Below are positions 51,281-59,614 of a stretch of 64,000 bases of DNA, in pieces. Source of the DNA: Pantoea eucrina (GTDB taxonomy: Bacteria; Pseudomonadota; Gammaproteobacteria; Enterobacterales; Enterobacteriaceae); NCBI RefSeq assembly GCF_001691555.1, contig NZ_MAYN01000006.1, positions 1 to 64,000 on the forward strand, given 5' to 3'. The position numbers were made by a program, and so were the translations under genes. Every line of letters begins with the position of its first letter. Within the stretch, counting starts at the first letter, position 1. The notes beneath the pieces were generated by a model, which was given only the letters and a program-made list of their open reading frames with translations, had not been told where the DNA came from and made no database searches.

Positions 51281-53398
51281 TCAGGATTTTGGGCCCAATT
51301 TTGTAAGAGCCTGCTCAACCTTTTCAGCATCCTGCTCCAGTACGGCTTTCTCATCGGGAGTGAGCGGGACCTCTTCGAGGTAACGCCGGATGGATGCTTT
51401 ACTCTCCAGAATAAGCCCGCGCGCGCTGTCCTTCAGCAGGTTAAAATCGCAGCCGATGCAGGCCATCCGGTGCGGGCAGCTGCTCCAGAACGGATTTGTG
51501 CAGTATGAATCACCTAAATCATAATACGTTGCAGGTCCGGTCAGGCTGGCGGCGTCAGGGTCGCGATCAATCAGTACGCTGATCATGTGCGCGACTCTGT
51601 CTGCTTTTACAAACGAGGCGGCCAGCTGTGTCGGGCGGATACGGAGATAATGCATGGTGGACTGGGGCGTTGAGTGACCAGCCCACTGCATCAGTTCATA
51701 CAGTGACATGCCCTGCGGTACGCTGGCCAGTGCGGTCACGGCTGAGGCGCGTCCCCGATGGCTGGTTATCACTCCGCCGCTGTCTTCAGAAGGAACGCCC
51801 GCTCTTGCGCAGAGCATCGGTATCACCGTGCGGTTGAGGATAGCGCTGCCGGCAGGCTTCCCCCGGTACTGAAACAGCAGCCGGACCTTCTCACCGGTCC
51901 GCTCATCAGCCAGCATGGCCTGTTCTGCCGGGCGTTCGGCCAGCCAGATGTCGACATATTTTTTTACCACTGTCGCCACGGGTTTAACAAAGGCTTTTGA
52001 TGTTTTTCCGGCGGGGACATGAAGGTAACAAAGGGTTCCGGCCGGGATGACGCTGCCGTCATCTTTCGTTATTTCATCTGCCTGCGGCGCGATGCAACCG
52101 GTAGTCAGGCGGAGCAGCTCATTTTTCCTCAGCCCCGCATGGGTCCAGATGACGGCCATCGCCTGCAGCATGGCCAGCGGATAATGTATTTCAGTAAGCA
52201 GGTCTTCCTGACGCAGATTGAGGCTGGCCCAGATGAGCTTGAGCCAGACCGGATCGTCGATAACACGGGGATTGACGTCGCGCCGAAACAGGGTGGTATC
52301 CGGTGTGGAAAGATGACGGGCAGGGCTGAAGCGCAGGCGACCCCAGCCCCAGTTTTCGTAGTCGACCATAAAACGGCGCAGTGAGTAGATAAAATGCGCC
52401 CTTGAATGCGGCATCATAGGCTCACCGGATCGCACCGATTTTCGGGTGCCCCTTTCCGTGCCCAACTGTAGCTCATCCACGTTCATTCGGCCGACCGCAG
52501 CGATAAAGCTGGCGCAGATTTCCATGCTCCAGTCTGACGGTTCACGCACCTCCGGATGCGCCTTTGCCAGCCAGAGGCCGCAGCGCAGTATAAAGCTGTA
52601 CTGGCCTTCACGGGTGCGAGGCCTCAGCACAGACGTTTCCCGCCAGCGCCGGCACCACCTGACCCAGGCCGGATCGATCCCGTCTACGGGTTTTTCATAC
52701 CATCGGGTATAATTACGCATCCTCATCGGGGCGCTGAAGATGCCCAGCGCAGCAAGGCCGTGTGAAATCCGGCCAATGTACCGGGATGTCCCGCTATCTG
52801 TGTTGTTCTGGGCTTCCCACAGCAGTTCAGGCGTAAAGGTTTCAAGACGGGGATCTCTGTTCATGACCATCAGCGTGGCCAGTATGCCCGACAGATGCGT
52901 GACCTGACTACCCGCAGCATAGCCCAGCGATTTCAGGGTTTCAGTCAGGCGGTGAAGCTCCCGGAAGTAAATAGCCTGACCAAAAATGGCACAGGTATAC
53001 AGGGCAGGTTTTCTGATGTCTGGCAGGCTGAGGGGATCATACCGTCCGGCGAAATGCCATGCAAAGGCGGCCATCAGCGGCCGTCCTTTTCCGTCCGTCC
53101 GGCTGAATGTCTGCCAGCGTTCCTGCGGCCATCGCCAGTACGGTATACCCGAAAGGTGCATCTCACGCAGGAGGTCCAGTATTATCAGGTCAGCAACCTC
53201 GCGGCTGCATCCGCTTTCTGCTGCGATGTCTTTCAGCGGCCTGATAAACTCAGGAGCAGGTTTCATCCGCAGCAGCCTGCCCCGGCTGTGAGAGGTGGCC
53301 AGTGCGGCCTTTTCAGGCTCAGTCAGTAAAGCATCAAGCCTGTAAGCGGAGAGGTCGAAGGGAGCCCACACATTCTCAGGTAGTTGCGAGGGTAACAT
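51281..53398 (-). CDS. Large tyrosine recombinase of the umuC element
   Basis: A 705-residue protein with a long N-terminal DNA-binding part (about 1-400) and a tyrosine-recombinase catalytic domain. The catalytic set is readable: Arg in HAGLRKNELLRL, HxxR in SHRGRASAV, the His of QWAGHSTPQ and the Tyr in TMHYLRI. After the catalytic domain comes a Cys-rich stretch with four Cys around YCTNPFW and HRMACIGC, which probably binds zinc and is typical of the large recombinases of multi-recombinase elements. Its start lies 2 bases after the stop of the smaller recombinase with gaggaa upstream, so both are made together. A decayed homologue is at 28660-29030. Confidence 0.88.
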   Translation of the reverse strand: MLPSQLPENVWAPFDLSAYRLDALLTEPEKAALATSHSRGRLLRMKPAPEFIRPLKDIAAESGCSREVADLIILDLLREMHLSGIPYWRWPQERWQTFSRTDGKGRPLMAAFAWHFAGRYDPLSLPDIRKPALYTCAIFGQAIYFRELHRLTETLKSLGYAAGSQVTHLSGILATLMVMNRDPRLETFTPELLWEAQNNTDSGTSRYIGRISHGLAALGIFSAPMRMRNYTRWYEKPVDGIDPAWVRWCRRWRETSVLRPRTREGQYSFILRCGLWLAKAHPEVREPSDWSMEICASFIAAVGRMNVDELQLGTERGTRKSVRSGEPMMPHSRAHFIYSLRRFMVDYENWGWGRLRFSPARHLSTPDTTLFRRDVNPRVIDDPVWLKLIWASLNLRQEDLLTEIHYPLAMLQAMAVIWTHAGLRKNELLRLTTGCIAPQADEITKDDGSVIPAGTLCYLHVPAGKTSKAFVKPVATVVKKYVDIWLAERPAEQAMLADERTGEKVRLLFQYRGKPAGSAILNRTVIPMLCARAGVPSEDSGGVITSHRGRASAVTALASVPQGMSLYELMQWAGHSTPQSTMHYLRIRPTQLAASFVKADRVAHMISVLIDRDPDAASLTGPATYYDLGDSYCTNPFWSSCPHRMACIGCDFNLLKDSARGLILESKASIRRYLEEVPLTPDEKAVLEQDAEKVEQALTKLGPKS

Positions 53399-53400
53399 TC

Positions 53401-54384
53401 TTATTCCTCCAAGCCGAAAATGAGGTTCGCCATCCTGATATCTGCCGTTTCAATCGCGCCTGCCATCCGGGCGGCAAGATCCCTGCCGGAAAGGTGAATA
53501 TAAATCTGAGTGGTGCGCGGATCACGGTGACCTGCGTAGGTGGCAAGTTCGTGCAGTTTCCAGCCCGCACGGGCCAGATGCGTCAACCGCAGGTGACGGA
53601 AAGTATGGGTTGAAATGTCGGGCAGCCCTGACTCAAGCGCCCATTTCCGTACCGTTTTGCTCCAGCTCCAGTAAGAGAGCGGTGCCCCCTGATTACGATC
53701 GGACTCAGAGCGGAACAGGGCTCTTTTTACCATCCCCGACCGCTTCATCTGTAAAAGATGAGCCGCCAGCACCGGCGTCAGGGCGGGACTGTAACAGACG
53801 ATCCGTTCATGACGGTTCTTGGTGGTTTCAGCCCGGACGCGGATGAGGCGGTGGGCAAAGTCAAGGTCATCAGTACTCAGCGCGGTGACTTCCGATCGTC
53901 GCAGCGCACCGCAGTAGGTTAACGCCAGCATCAGCCGGTCACGAAGCGGAGAATCCGCGGCATGAGCCTGAAAAAGCTGCCACTGTGCATCGTCAGGAAT
54001 ACGCGGCAGCTTTACGATACGGGGAACCAGCCCCCGTGCGGAACACAGCATGCCCGGCGTGCCGGAACGGGGCAGCGGATTTACCTTACACAGGTCAAGA
54101 TACATCAGGAAGTCGTACCAGAGACGGACAGCCGACAGGCGCAGCTGGAGCGTGGCGCTTGCGGCCGGGAAAGGCATACCGGGTAACTGAGGACGGATGT
54201 AGGCAGCCATGTCATCAAACCTGACCTTTTCAGGTTCAATCCTGTTCCGGCTGCAGAACGCAAAATAATGACAGAGGGCTGCGCGGTAGGCGGTCAGGGT
54301 GGCGGGTGCCCGCCCCAGGTCGGACAGCAGCTTCAGCCAGCGTTCCGCCAGTAAAATGGCACTGTTGTTTAGTGGAGTCGTCAT
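53401..54384 (-). CDS. Small tyrosine recombinase of the umuC element
   Basis: A 327-residue tyrosine recombinase/integrase with an N-terminal SAM-like DNA-binding domain (about 5-115) and a catalytic domain: Arg in YCGALRRSEVTAL, HxxR in HTFRHLRLTHLA, His in TYAGHRDPR, and Tyr in TTQIYIHLS. It starts at ATG 54384, 50 bases inside the element right end, and reads away from it. Together with the 705-residue partner it should catalyse excision and integration at umuC. Size and order (small then large) resemble the TnpA/TnpB pair of Tn554-like elements. Confidence 0.9.
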   Translation of the reverse strand: MTTPLNNSAILLAERWLKLLSDLGRAPATLTAYRAALCHYFAFCSRNRIEPEKVRFDDMAAYIRPQLPGMPFPAASATLQLRLSAVRLWYDFLMYLDLCKVNPLPRSGTPGMLCSARGLVPRIVKLPRIPDDAQWQLFQAHAADSPLRDRLMLALTYCGALRRSEVTALSTDDLDFAHRLIRVRAETTKNRHERIVCYSPALTPVLAAHLLQMKRSGMVKRALFRSESDRNQGAPLSYWSWSKTVRKWALESGLPDISTHTFRHLRLTHLARAGWKLHELATYAGHRDPRTTQIYIHLSGRDLAARMAGAIETADIRMANLIFGLEE

Positions 54385-54454
54385 TGCGTTTACCTCTGAG
54401 GTCAGCGTTGCTGTTCAAAGTCTATACGATCAATGTTGCATTCCACTTAACTTA

Positions 54455-54691
54455 CTACAGCGCATAGTTTGAGCTGAACACGTGTATCTTTTCCGGATAG
54501 TCCTGCGTTTTTATCTGGAACCACGGTGCACCCATTTTTATACCCAGAGCTTTTGCGCCAGCAGAGCGCGCAATAACGCAGCCATCGTTGTTACTGAGCA
54601 CGACTACCGGCCTGCCACGCAGGTCCGGGCGGAAAAGCGTCTCACAGCTGGCATAGAAAGAGTTGACGTCAGCCAGTCCGAACATGGGCAT
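54455..54691 (-). pseudogene. umuC: umuC 5' part, split by the element
   Basis: The first 78 codons of UmuC are intact: FGLADVNSFYASCETLFRPDL with the catalytic Asp, VVVLSNNDGCVIARS, and HVFSSNYAL. At the next codon the frame hits TAG inside the element right end, at 54455. The missing 3' part (from SQRVM) resumes at about 43470. The gene starts 2 bases after umuD in an SOS operon. The truncated product lacks most of the palm and all of the little finger, so polymerase activity is lost unless the element excises precisely. Confidence 0.92.
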
Positions 54692-54693
54692 AA

Positions 54694-55143
54694 TTATCTC
54701 CGACGGGCCCGGGTACTGTTAAAGAACCAGGTGACAACGCCGAGCAGCTGCAGCTCTTCCGGATAGATGGCGGCGTAAGCAGGGTTCATGGGCAGCAGTG
54801 CCACCCTCGGGAGCAGCTGCAGGCGCTTAACTGTGAACTCACCGCCAACCTCGGCAATGACGATGTCGCCGTGCGTGGGTGGCTCCGCGCGATCGACCAC
54901 CATAACATCACCGTCATAAAGCCCCAGCTCCTGCATGCTGTTGCCACTGGCCCGTACGAAGAATGTGGACGCCCGTCTGCGAATACAAAGCTCATTCAGG
55001 TCCAGCTCTTTCTCTACATAATCCTGAGCAGGGGAGGGAAAGCCAGCTGAGCAGGGATCTGCGTACAGCGGCACCTTTACCGTTGGGGTAAAAATCGGCG
55101 GCCATAACAGCGTCAGGCCCTGAGCGTAACTGACCGCTTTCAT
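54694..55143 (-). CDS. umuD: UmuD-like SOS mutagenesis protein
   Basis: This 149-residue LexA/UmuD-type S24 peptidase cleaves itself on RecA filaments to give the active polymerase V subunit. The cleavage region CSAGFPSPAQDY lies about residues 32-43, the catalytic Ser in RASGNSMQELGL near 66-70 and the catalytic Lys in EFTVKRLQLL. It overlaps a 20-codon leader gene (ATGA) and precedes umuC by 2 bases. It is intact even though umuC is split, so UmuD could still be induced and may act with a chromosomal partner. Confidence 0.9.
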   Translation of the reverse strand: MKAVSYAQGLTLLWPPIFTPTVKVPLYADPCSAGFPSPAQDYVEKELDLNELCIRRRASTFFVRASGNSMQELGLYDGDVMVVDRAEPPTHGDIVIAEVGGEFTVKRLQLLPRVALLPMNPAYAAIYPEELQLLGVVTWFFNSTRARRR

Positions 55144-55202
55144 AACGCGGCGTCCCGGACGTGCTGCTGTGTACGGATTAGGGAAAAAAATGTAAAGCGC
55201 AT
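55140..55202 (-). CDS. 20-codon leader peptide coupled to umuD
   Basis: An ATG at 55200-55202 follows a near-perfect ribosome site (aaaggagga, 6-8 bases away) and opens a frame MRFTFFSLIRTQQHVRDAAL that ends in TGA overlapping the umuD ATG. The umuD start itself has no good ribosome site, so umuD is probably translated by coupling to this short frame. It lies between the LexA box and umuD. Some plasmid mutagenesis operons have a small first gene here (impC-like), but this one is much shorter and not similar. Confidence 0.55.
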   Translation of the reverse strand: MRFTFFSLIRTQQHVRDAAL

Positions 55203-55222
55203 AAAAATCCTCCTTTAAATTA

Positions 55223-55242
55223 TACTGGTTATATGAACAGTA
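55223..55242 (-). promoter_or_regulatory. LexA (SOS) box of the umuDC operon
   Basis: tactggttatatgaacagta is a near-perfect palindrome that fits the LexA consensus taCTGT-N8-ACAGta with one changed inner base. It is 20 bases upstream of the leader peptide start. Confidence 0.85.
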
Positions 55243-55454
55243 TTATTGAGCCTGGAATTTCTGGCAAGAGGAAGCGAAACGGTTATGGCTAAAGCTGTTG
55301 TCAGAGTGCTGGAATTTTACCGAAATGCTGAGCCATGGCCTTTTTATATGCTCTGCCACTGCAGCCGGATCAACAGGGTATAAAAGGCTTTCTTTTTGAG
55401 CGCAGCACTTTTATGGCGGGAAGAGGCTTGACCATTCCGTCCGCTTTAAATTAT

Positions 55455-55474
55455 ATTTCCATTATTCTGGAAAT
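55455..55474 (+). promoter_or_regulatory. ArsR operator candidate
   Basis: atttccattattctggaaat is an inverted repeat (tttcc/ggaaa) just upstream of arsR, where ArsR dimers usually bind. The spacing to the start suggests overlap with the promoter. Confidence 0.55.
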
Positions 55475-55491
55475 GTAGATTTGGTGATGAT

Positions 55492-55827
55492 GTGGACATA
55501 CAAAATGCTGCGGCTGCTCTCAGGGAACTGGGACACGTGACGCGACTGGGAATTTACCGTGAACTGGTGAAAGTCGGGCCTGAAGGACTGCCTGTGGGTG
55601 ACATCCAGAAAAGACTGGCTATTCCGGCCTCCACGCTAAGTCATCACCTTTCTGCGCTGATGTCAGCTGGCCTCATAAGCCAGGAACGGCAGAGCCGTAC
55701 CCTGTTCTGCAGGCCCTGCTATGCGCAGCTTGAGCAGCTGATGGCCTTTCTGACGGAAGAGTGCTGCGCCGCTGGCTGCTGCTGCAGCCTGTCGGCTACG
55801 ATTACTCATAAAGAGACTCTATTGTGA
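55492..55827 (+). CDS. arsR: ArsR-family arsenic-responsive repressor
   Basis: This 111-residue winged-helix protein of the ArsR/SmtB family has the recognition region [24 protein letters not shown]. Its C-terminus holds a Cys cluster ([10 protein letters not shown], about 90-100), which resembles ArsR types that sense arsenite through C-terminal rather than helix-3 Cys residues. The start is GTG 55492. It overlaps arsH by 4 bases and probably represses the arsRH pair. It differs clearly from the second arsR at 58462, which has the classic CVC site. Confidence 0.85.
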   Translation: MDIQNAAAALRELGHVTRLGIYRELVKVGPEGLPVGDIQKRLAIPASTLSHHLSALMSAGLISQERQSRTLFCRPCYAQLEQLMAFLTEECCAAGCCCSLSATITHKETLL

Positions 55828-56546
55828 ATAACTTCAATGATGCCCTGAACAATATCGATCCGACGCACCTGGATGCACCGCTGACGGAAGAAAAATTAAA
55901 AGTCGAAGAGGTGGCGCATCCGCCCCGCATACTGATGCTCTACGGCTCGCTGCGGGAGCGCTCTTACAGCCGACTCACCACGGAAGAGGCCGCCCGGCTG
56001 CTGACGGCCATGGGCGCGGAGGTGAAGATATTCAATCCGTCTGGCCTGCCGCTGCCGGATGATGCACCTGAGACGCATCCGAAGGTCGCAGAGCTGCGCG
56101 AGCTGGTACTCTGGTCAGAAGGGATGGTCTGGTGCTCCCCTGAGCGTCACGGTGCCATGACCGGCATCATGAAGACGCAGATTGACTGGATTCCGCTGAC
56201 GTCCGGGGCGGTCCGGCCCTCGCAGGGGAAAACCCTTGCGGTAATGCAGGTCAGCGGCGGCTCACAGTCGTTCAACGCCGTAAATCAGATGCGTATTCTC
56301 GGGCGCTGGATGCGGATGATCACTATCCCGAACCAGTCATCCGTGGCAAAAGCTTGGGCCGAGTTTGATGAGGCCGGCCGCATGAAGCCTTCTCCGTATT
56401 ATGACCGCATAGTGGACGTCATGGAGGAACTGATGAAGTTCACTCTGCTGACGCGCGGTCGCAGTGGTTATCTCACCGACCGCTACAGCGAAAGGAAAGA
56501 GAGTGCCGCGCAGCTCTCTGAGCGTGTAAACCAGCGCAGCATATAA
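55824..56546 (+). CDS. arsH: ArsH organoarsenical oxidase/flavoprotein
   Basis: This 240-residue NADPH-dependent FMN protein contains [22 protein letters not shown] (the FMN phosphate loop), [23 protein letters not shown] and [24 protein letters not shown]. ArsH oxidises trivalent organoarsenicals to the less toxic pentavalent forms and can reduce quinones. The start is GTG 55824, overlapping arsR. A strong terminator follows. Length and motifs are normal. Confidence 0.93.
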   Translation: MNNFNDALNNIDPTHLDAPLTEEKLKVEEVAHPPRILMLYGSLRERSYSRLTTEEAARLLTAMGAEVKIFNPSGLPLPDDAPETHPKVAELRELVLWSEGMVWCSPERHGAMTGIMKTQIDWIPLTSGAVRPSQGKTLAVMQVSGGSQSFNAVNQMRILGRWMRMITIPNQSSVAKAWAEFDEAGRMKPSPYYDRIVDVMEELMKFTLLTRGRSGYLTDRYSERKESAAQLSERVNQRSI

Positions 56547-56572
56547 AAAAGCCGGCATCTGCCGGCTTTTTC
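56543..56572. terminator. Terminator between convergent ars operons
   Basis: aaaaagccggc-atct-gccggcttttt is a symmetrical stem with A and T runs, so it can work for arsRH and for arsRBC coming from the other side. Confidence 0.88.
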
Positions 56573-56603
56573 AAATTTGCTATGCCCGCAGCCTGGTGAA
56601 ACA

Positions 56604-57032
56604 TCAGTGGCTGACGCGGTTTCCGTGCTCATCAATGACGGCTTCGCCGTCCTCTTTGGTAAACGCTCCCTTCTGCGGGTCCGGCAGTATGTCCAGAACC
56701 ATTTCTGAGGGGCGACACAGCTTCGTTCCGAGCGGCGTAACCACAACCGGTCGATTAATGAGGATCGGATGAGCCAGCATGGCATCGAGCAGTTCGTTAT
56801 CGCTGAACCGGTCCTCTGCCAGGCCGAGCTGCTCGTAAGGTTCGGTATTTTTACGCAGCAGGGCGCGCACGCTGATCTCCATATCCGCAATAAGCTTTTT
56901 CAGCTCATCACGCGCCGGCGGAGTTTCCAGATACAGAATCACCGTGGGCTCGGTGCCGCTGTTGCGGATAAGTGCCAGGGTATTGCGGGACGTCCCGCAG
57001 GCCGGATTGTGGTAAATGGTAATGTCAGTCAT
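56604..57032 (-). CDS. arsC: ArsC arsenate reductase (glutaredoxin-dependent)
   Basis: This 142-residue enzyme of the R773 ArsC type has the catalytic Cys in IYHNPACGTSRNTL (about residue 12), the PxARDEL helix, and the conserved arginines in LINRPVVVTPLGTKLCRPSE. It reduces arsenate to arsenite with glutathione and glutaredoxin, so that ArsB can export it. The ATG at 57032 is preferred to an ATG at 57059, because the protein then begins like R773 ArsC. It is the last gene of arsRBC. Confidence 0.93.
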   Translation of the reverse strand: MTDITIYHNPACGTSRNTLALIRNSGTEPTVILYLETPPARDELKKLIADMEISVRALLRKNTEPYEQLGLAEDRFSDNELLDAMLAHPILINRPVVVTPLGTKLCRPSEMVLDILPDPQKGAFTKEDGEAVIDEHGNRVSH

Positions 57033-57081
57033 AAGCGGTACTCCGTAAAGGCGCTGCACAGGCGCAGCGCCGGGGTTTAGG

Positions 57082-58365
57082 TTAAACAGACAGGCGCAGG
57101 GCCAGTGCGGCCAGCGTCACAAACAGCACCGGCAGGGTCATCACGATGCCCACACGGAAGTAGTAGCCCCAGCTGACGGTAATGTTTTTCTGTGCCAGGA
57201 CGTGCAGCCACAGCAGGGTAGCAAGGCTGCCGATGGGGGTGATTTTCGGACCGAGGTCGCAGCCGATGATGTTGGCGTAAATCATCGCCTCCTTCACCAC
57301 GCCCTGCGCGGTGCTGCCGTCAATGGAGAGCGCGCCAACCAGCACGGTAGGCATGTTGTTCATGACTGATGAAAGCGCCGCCGTCAGAAAGCCGGTGCCG
57401 AGCGTTGCGCCCCAGACGCCATGCTCTGCAAACCGGTTTAGGGCGGCAGAAAGGTAATCAGTCAGCCCGGCATTGCGTAGTCCGTATACCACCAGGTACA
57501 TGCCCAGCGAGAAGATAACGATCTGCCAGGGCGCACCTTTCAGTACCTTTCCGGTATCAATCACATTGCCTTTCCGGGCTACCAGCCAGAGAATAAACGC
57601 CGCCACCGCGGCCACAAGGCTGACCGGTACGCCGAGTGGTTCGAGGGCAAAGAAGCCGATCAGCAGCAGGATGAGAACAATCCAGCCGGTTTTAAAGGTA
57701 CGCGCATCGCGAATGGCCTCACGCGGCGCCTTCAGCTTCGCCAGGTCGTAAGTGGCCGGGATGTCCCTGCGGAAAAACAGGTGCAGCATCACCAGCGTGG
57801 CGGCCACGGACGCGATATTCACCGGCACCATCACCGAGGCATACTCGCTGAAACCCAGTTTAAAGAAGTCTGCCGTGACAATGTTCACCAGGTTCGACAC
57901 GATGAGCGGCAGGCTGGAGGTATCAGCGATGAAGCCTGCCGCCATCACAAACGCCAGCGTGGCGCCCGGGCTGAAGCCCAGCGCCAGCAGCATGGCGATA
58001 ACGATCGGCGTCAGAATAAGCGCTGCCCCGTCATTGGCGAACAGGGCGGCTACCGCCGCACCCAGCAGAACGATATACGTGAACAGCAACCGGCCCCTGC
58101 CGCCGCCCCAGCGTGAAACGTGCAGCGCGGCCCACTCAAAAAAGCCGGACTCATCAAGCAGCAGGCTGATAATGATGACCGCAATAAACGTGGCCGTGGC
58201 GTTCCAGACAATCTGCCAGACCACAGGAATGTCCCCGATGTTTACCACGCCGGTCAGCAGCGCCAGTGCGGCGCCGATAACGGCACTCCAGCCAATGCTG
58301 AGCCCTTTCGGCTGCCAGATCACCAGTATCAGGGTCAGGATAAAAATCGCACCCGCCAGAAACAT
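57082..58365 (-). CDS. arsB: ArsB arsenite efflux pump
   Basis: This 427-residue inner-membrane protein has 12 helices, with ArsB motifs such as [19 protein letters not shown] near the start, [18 protein letters not shown] and [14 protein letters not shown]. It expels arsenite and antimonite by proton exchange. It lies between arsR (96 bp upstream) and arsC (50 bp downstream) in a standard arsRBC order. No arsA or arsD is present. There is no damage. Confidence 0.94.
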   Translation of the reverse strand: MFLAGAIFILTLILVIWQPKGLSIGWSAVIGAALALLTGVVNIGDIPVVWQIVWNATATFIAVIIISLLLDESGFFEWAALHVSRWGGGRGRLLFTYIVLLGAAVAALFANDGAALILTPIVIAMLLALGFSPGATLAFVMAAGFIADTSSLPLIVSNLVNIVTADFFKLGFSEYASVMVPVNIASVAATLVMLHLFFRRDIPATYDLAKLKAPREAIRDARTFKTGWIVLILLLIGFFALEPLGVPVSLVAAVAAFILWLVARKGNVIDTGKVLKGAPWQIVIFSLGMYLVVYGLRNAGLTDYLSAALNRFAEHGVWGATLGTGFLTAALSSVMNNMPTVLVGALSIDGSTAQGVVKEAMIYANIIGCDLGPKITPIGSLATLLWLHVLAQKNITVSWGYYFRVGIVMTLPVLFVTLAALALRLSV

Positions 58366-58461
58366 ACTCTCTCCTTCTTAATTATACCTGCCCGTTAAAG
58401 CGGGCTGCTAAGTGTACCCTGTAAATATATTCGTTTAATCGAATGTGTTTAGATAAAATTT

Positions 58462-58815
58462 TTACATGCAGACAGCTTTGCCGTTGGTGGTTGCGTTATC
58501 ACGCTCAGCCTGCTGACTGAGATGAAGAATTTCATCCCGCTGACACAGATATGCCTGCTCAATGACCGCTGCTGCCCACGCAGGCATGTGTGGCGATAAC
58601 CGGTAATGGATCCACTTGCCGTCGCGCCTGTCGATAAGCAGTCCACTCTCTCTGAGCAGGGCCAGGTGCCGCGATATTTTTGGCTGTGTTTCTTTCAGGA
58701 TAGATACAAGCTCGCAGACGCAGAGCTCCCCTTTTTCGCGCAACAACAGCACTAGGCTGAGCCGGGTTTCGTCAGAAAGATTCTTAAAAAGTTGCAGGGG
58801 CAAAAGTGACGGCAT
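58462..58815 (-). CDS. arsR: ArsR arsenite-responsive repressor (second copy)
   Basis: This 117-residue protein is of the R773 type: LFKNLSDETRLSLVLLLREKGELCVCELVSIL with the CVC arsenite site in the DNA-binding helix region, then PKISRHLALLRESGLLIDRRDGKWIHYRL. It represses arsRBC until arsenite binds. The ATG at 58815 has gaaggagaaatt upstream; an ATG at 58872 would add a non-conserved tail. Confidence 0.93.
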   Translation of the reverse strand: MPSLLPLQLFKNLSDETRLSLVLLLREKGELCVCELVSILKETQPKISRHLALLRESGLLIDRRDGKWIHYRLSPHMPAWAAAVIEQAYLCQRDEILHLSQQAERDNATTNGKAVCM

Positions 58816-59076
58816 AATTTCTCCTTCGTGGCGGACAGCAACAAGTCTCGTCTTCTGCAGACGAAAGGTCAATTTTATATTGATAAATTCATATATGTTG
58901 TGACGTGATTACAGGCTTTTCTGTACAGCTTAATGAGGGAATAGCGGTTAAACGATGTCACACAGATTTTAACGGCAGCACACTTTCAGCTGCCTTAATA
59001 GACGGGCAAGACGAAGTCACATCACAAAAAAGCCTGTTTCTTTAGTGAACAGTTCTACTTACAGCAGAAAGCAGCA

Positions 59077-59535
59077 TCAGTAAGAGTGGCTTCCGGCCAG
59101 ATGACCTGCAGTGATAACCGGCACGATATCCTCAGACTCTTCTGTCTGCTCCAGTTCGCGCAGAATTCCGCAGTCCCGTGTTGCCCGGTTGGCATTGCAG
59201 TGGCTTTGGAGCTCAAAAAGTTGTTTTTCCAGCATATTCAGTTCACGAATACGGGCCTGAACGTGGTTCAGATGTTCATTTATCAGGGCATTAACCGTAC
59301 CGCAGTCTGCGTCAGGCTGGCTGCGCGCCTGCAGCAACACCCGGATTTCTTCATGGGTCATATCGAGCGCCCGGCAGCGCCGGATAAACATAAGCCTTTC
59401 GAGATGTGCGCTGTCGTAATGGCGGTAGTTATTAGTCTGGTCCCGCAATGCGGCCTGCAAAAGCCCCTCTCGCTCATAATAACGTACCGTCTCTACAGGA
59501 CATCCCGCCTGGCGGGCCAGTTCACCAATTTTCAT
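59077..59535 (-). CDS. cadR: CadR/PbrR-like MerR-family metal regulator
   Basis: This 152-residue regulator has an N-terminal winged helix (MKIGELARQAGCPVETVRYYEREGLL), a coiled dimerisation helix, and metal-site Cys residues near DADCGTVNALINEH and SHCNANRATRDCGIL, plus a C-terminal His-containing tail. This set matches Cd(II)/Pb(II) sensors. It is divergent from the P-type ATPase gene (79 bp between starts) and should activate it by untwisting the 19-bp spacer promoter found there. Confidence 0.9.
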   Translation of the reverse strand: MKIGELARQAGCPVETVRYYEREGLLQAALRDQTNNYRHYDSAHLERLMFIRRCRALDMTHEEIRVLLQARSQPDADCGTVNALINEHLNHVQARIRELNMLEKQLFELQSHCNANRATRDCGILRELEQTEESEDIVPVITAGHLAGSHSY

Positions 59536-59553
59536 ATCACACCTCTTCTGAGC

Positions 59554-59585
59554 TTGACCCTGTAGTTACATCAGGGTCTTTAATG
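59554..59585 (+). promoter_or_regulatory. CadR-controlled promoter with 19-bp spacer
   Basis: ttgacc (59554-59559) and tttaat (59579-59584) are 19 bases apart, too long for ordinary RNA polymerase recognition. The spacer is filled by the dyad accctgtag/catcagggt. This is the typical MerR-family operator. Confidence 0.85.
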
Positions 59586-59614
59586 CCAGTATACGTTATG
59601 AACGGGATAAAAAA

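Larger units (their letters stand above)
43480..54446. mobile_element. 11-kb umuC-integrated element with dual tyrosine recombinases and fluoride cargo
   Basis: The left edge gtggaatgcaa (43480-43490) and right edge ttgcattccac (54436-54446) are exact 11-bp inverted repeats. umuC homology resumes within about 10-15 bases on both sides: codons 1-78 to the right, the 3' part from SQRVM to the left. Two tandem tyrosine recombinases lie against the right end and read inward. The remaining 8 kb is a VOC protein and the fluoride-resistance genes. The layout (adjacent about 330- and 700-residue recombinases at one end, specific gene target) recalls Tn554- and GInt-like elements, but the third gene of those families is not seen. 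Confidence 0.8.

Noticed and set aside
51281..54384. Assigning the element to Tn554 or GInt outright
   Set aside because: Only two recombinase genes are present, no third small gene (TnpC/GinC/GinD-like) is visible, and the umuC target and inverted ends are not features I can tie to those families.
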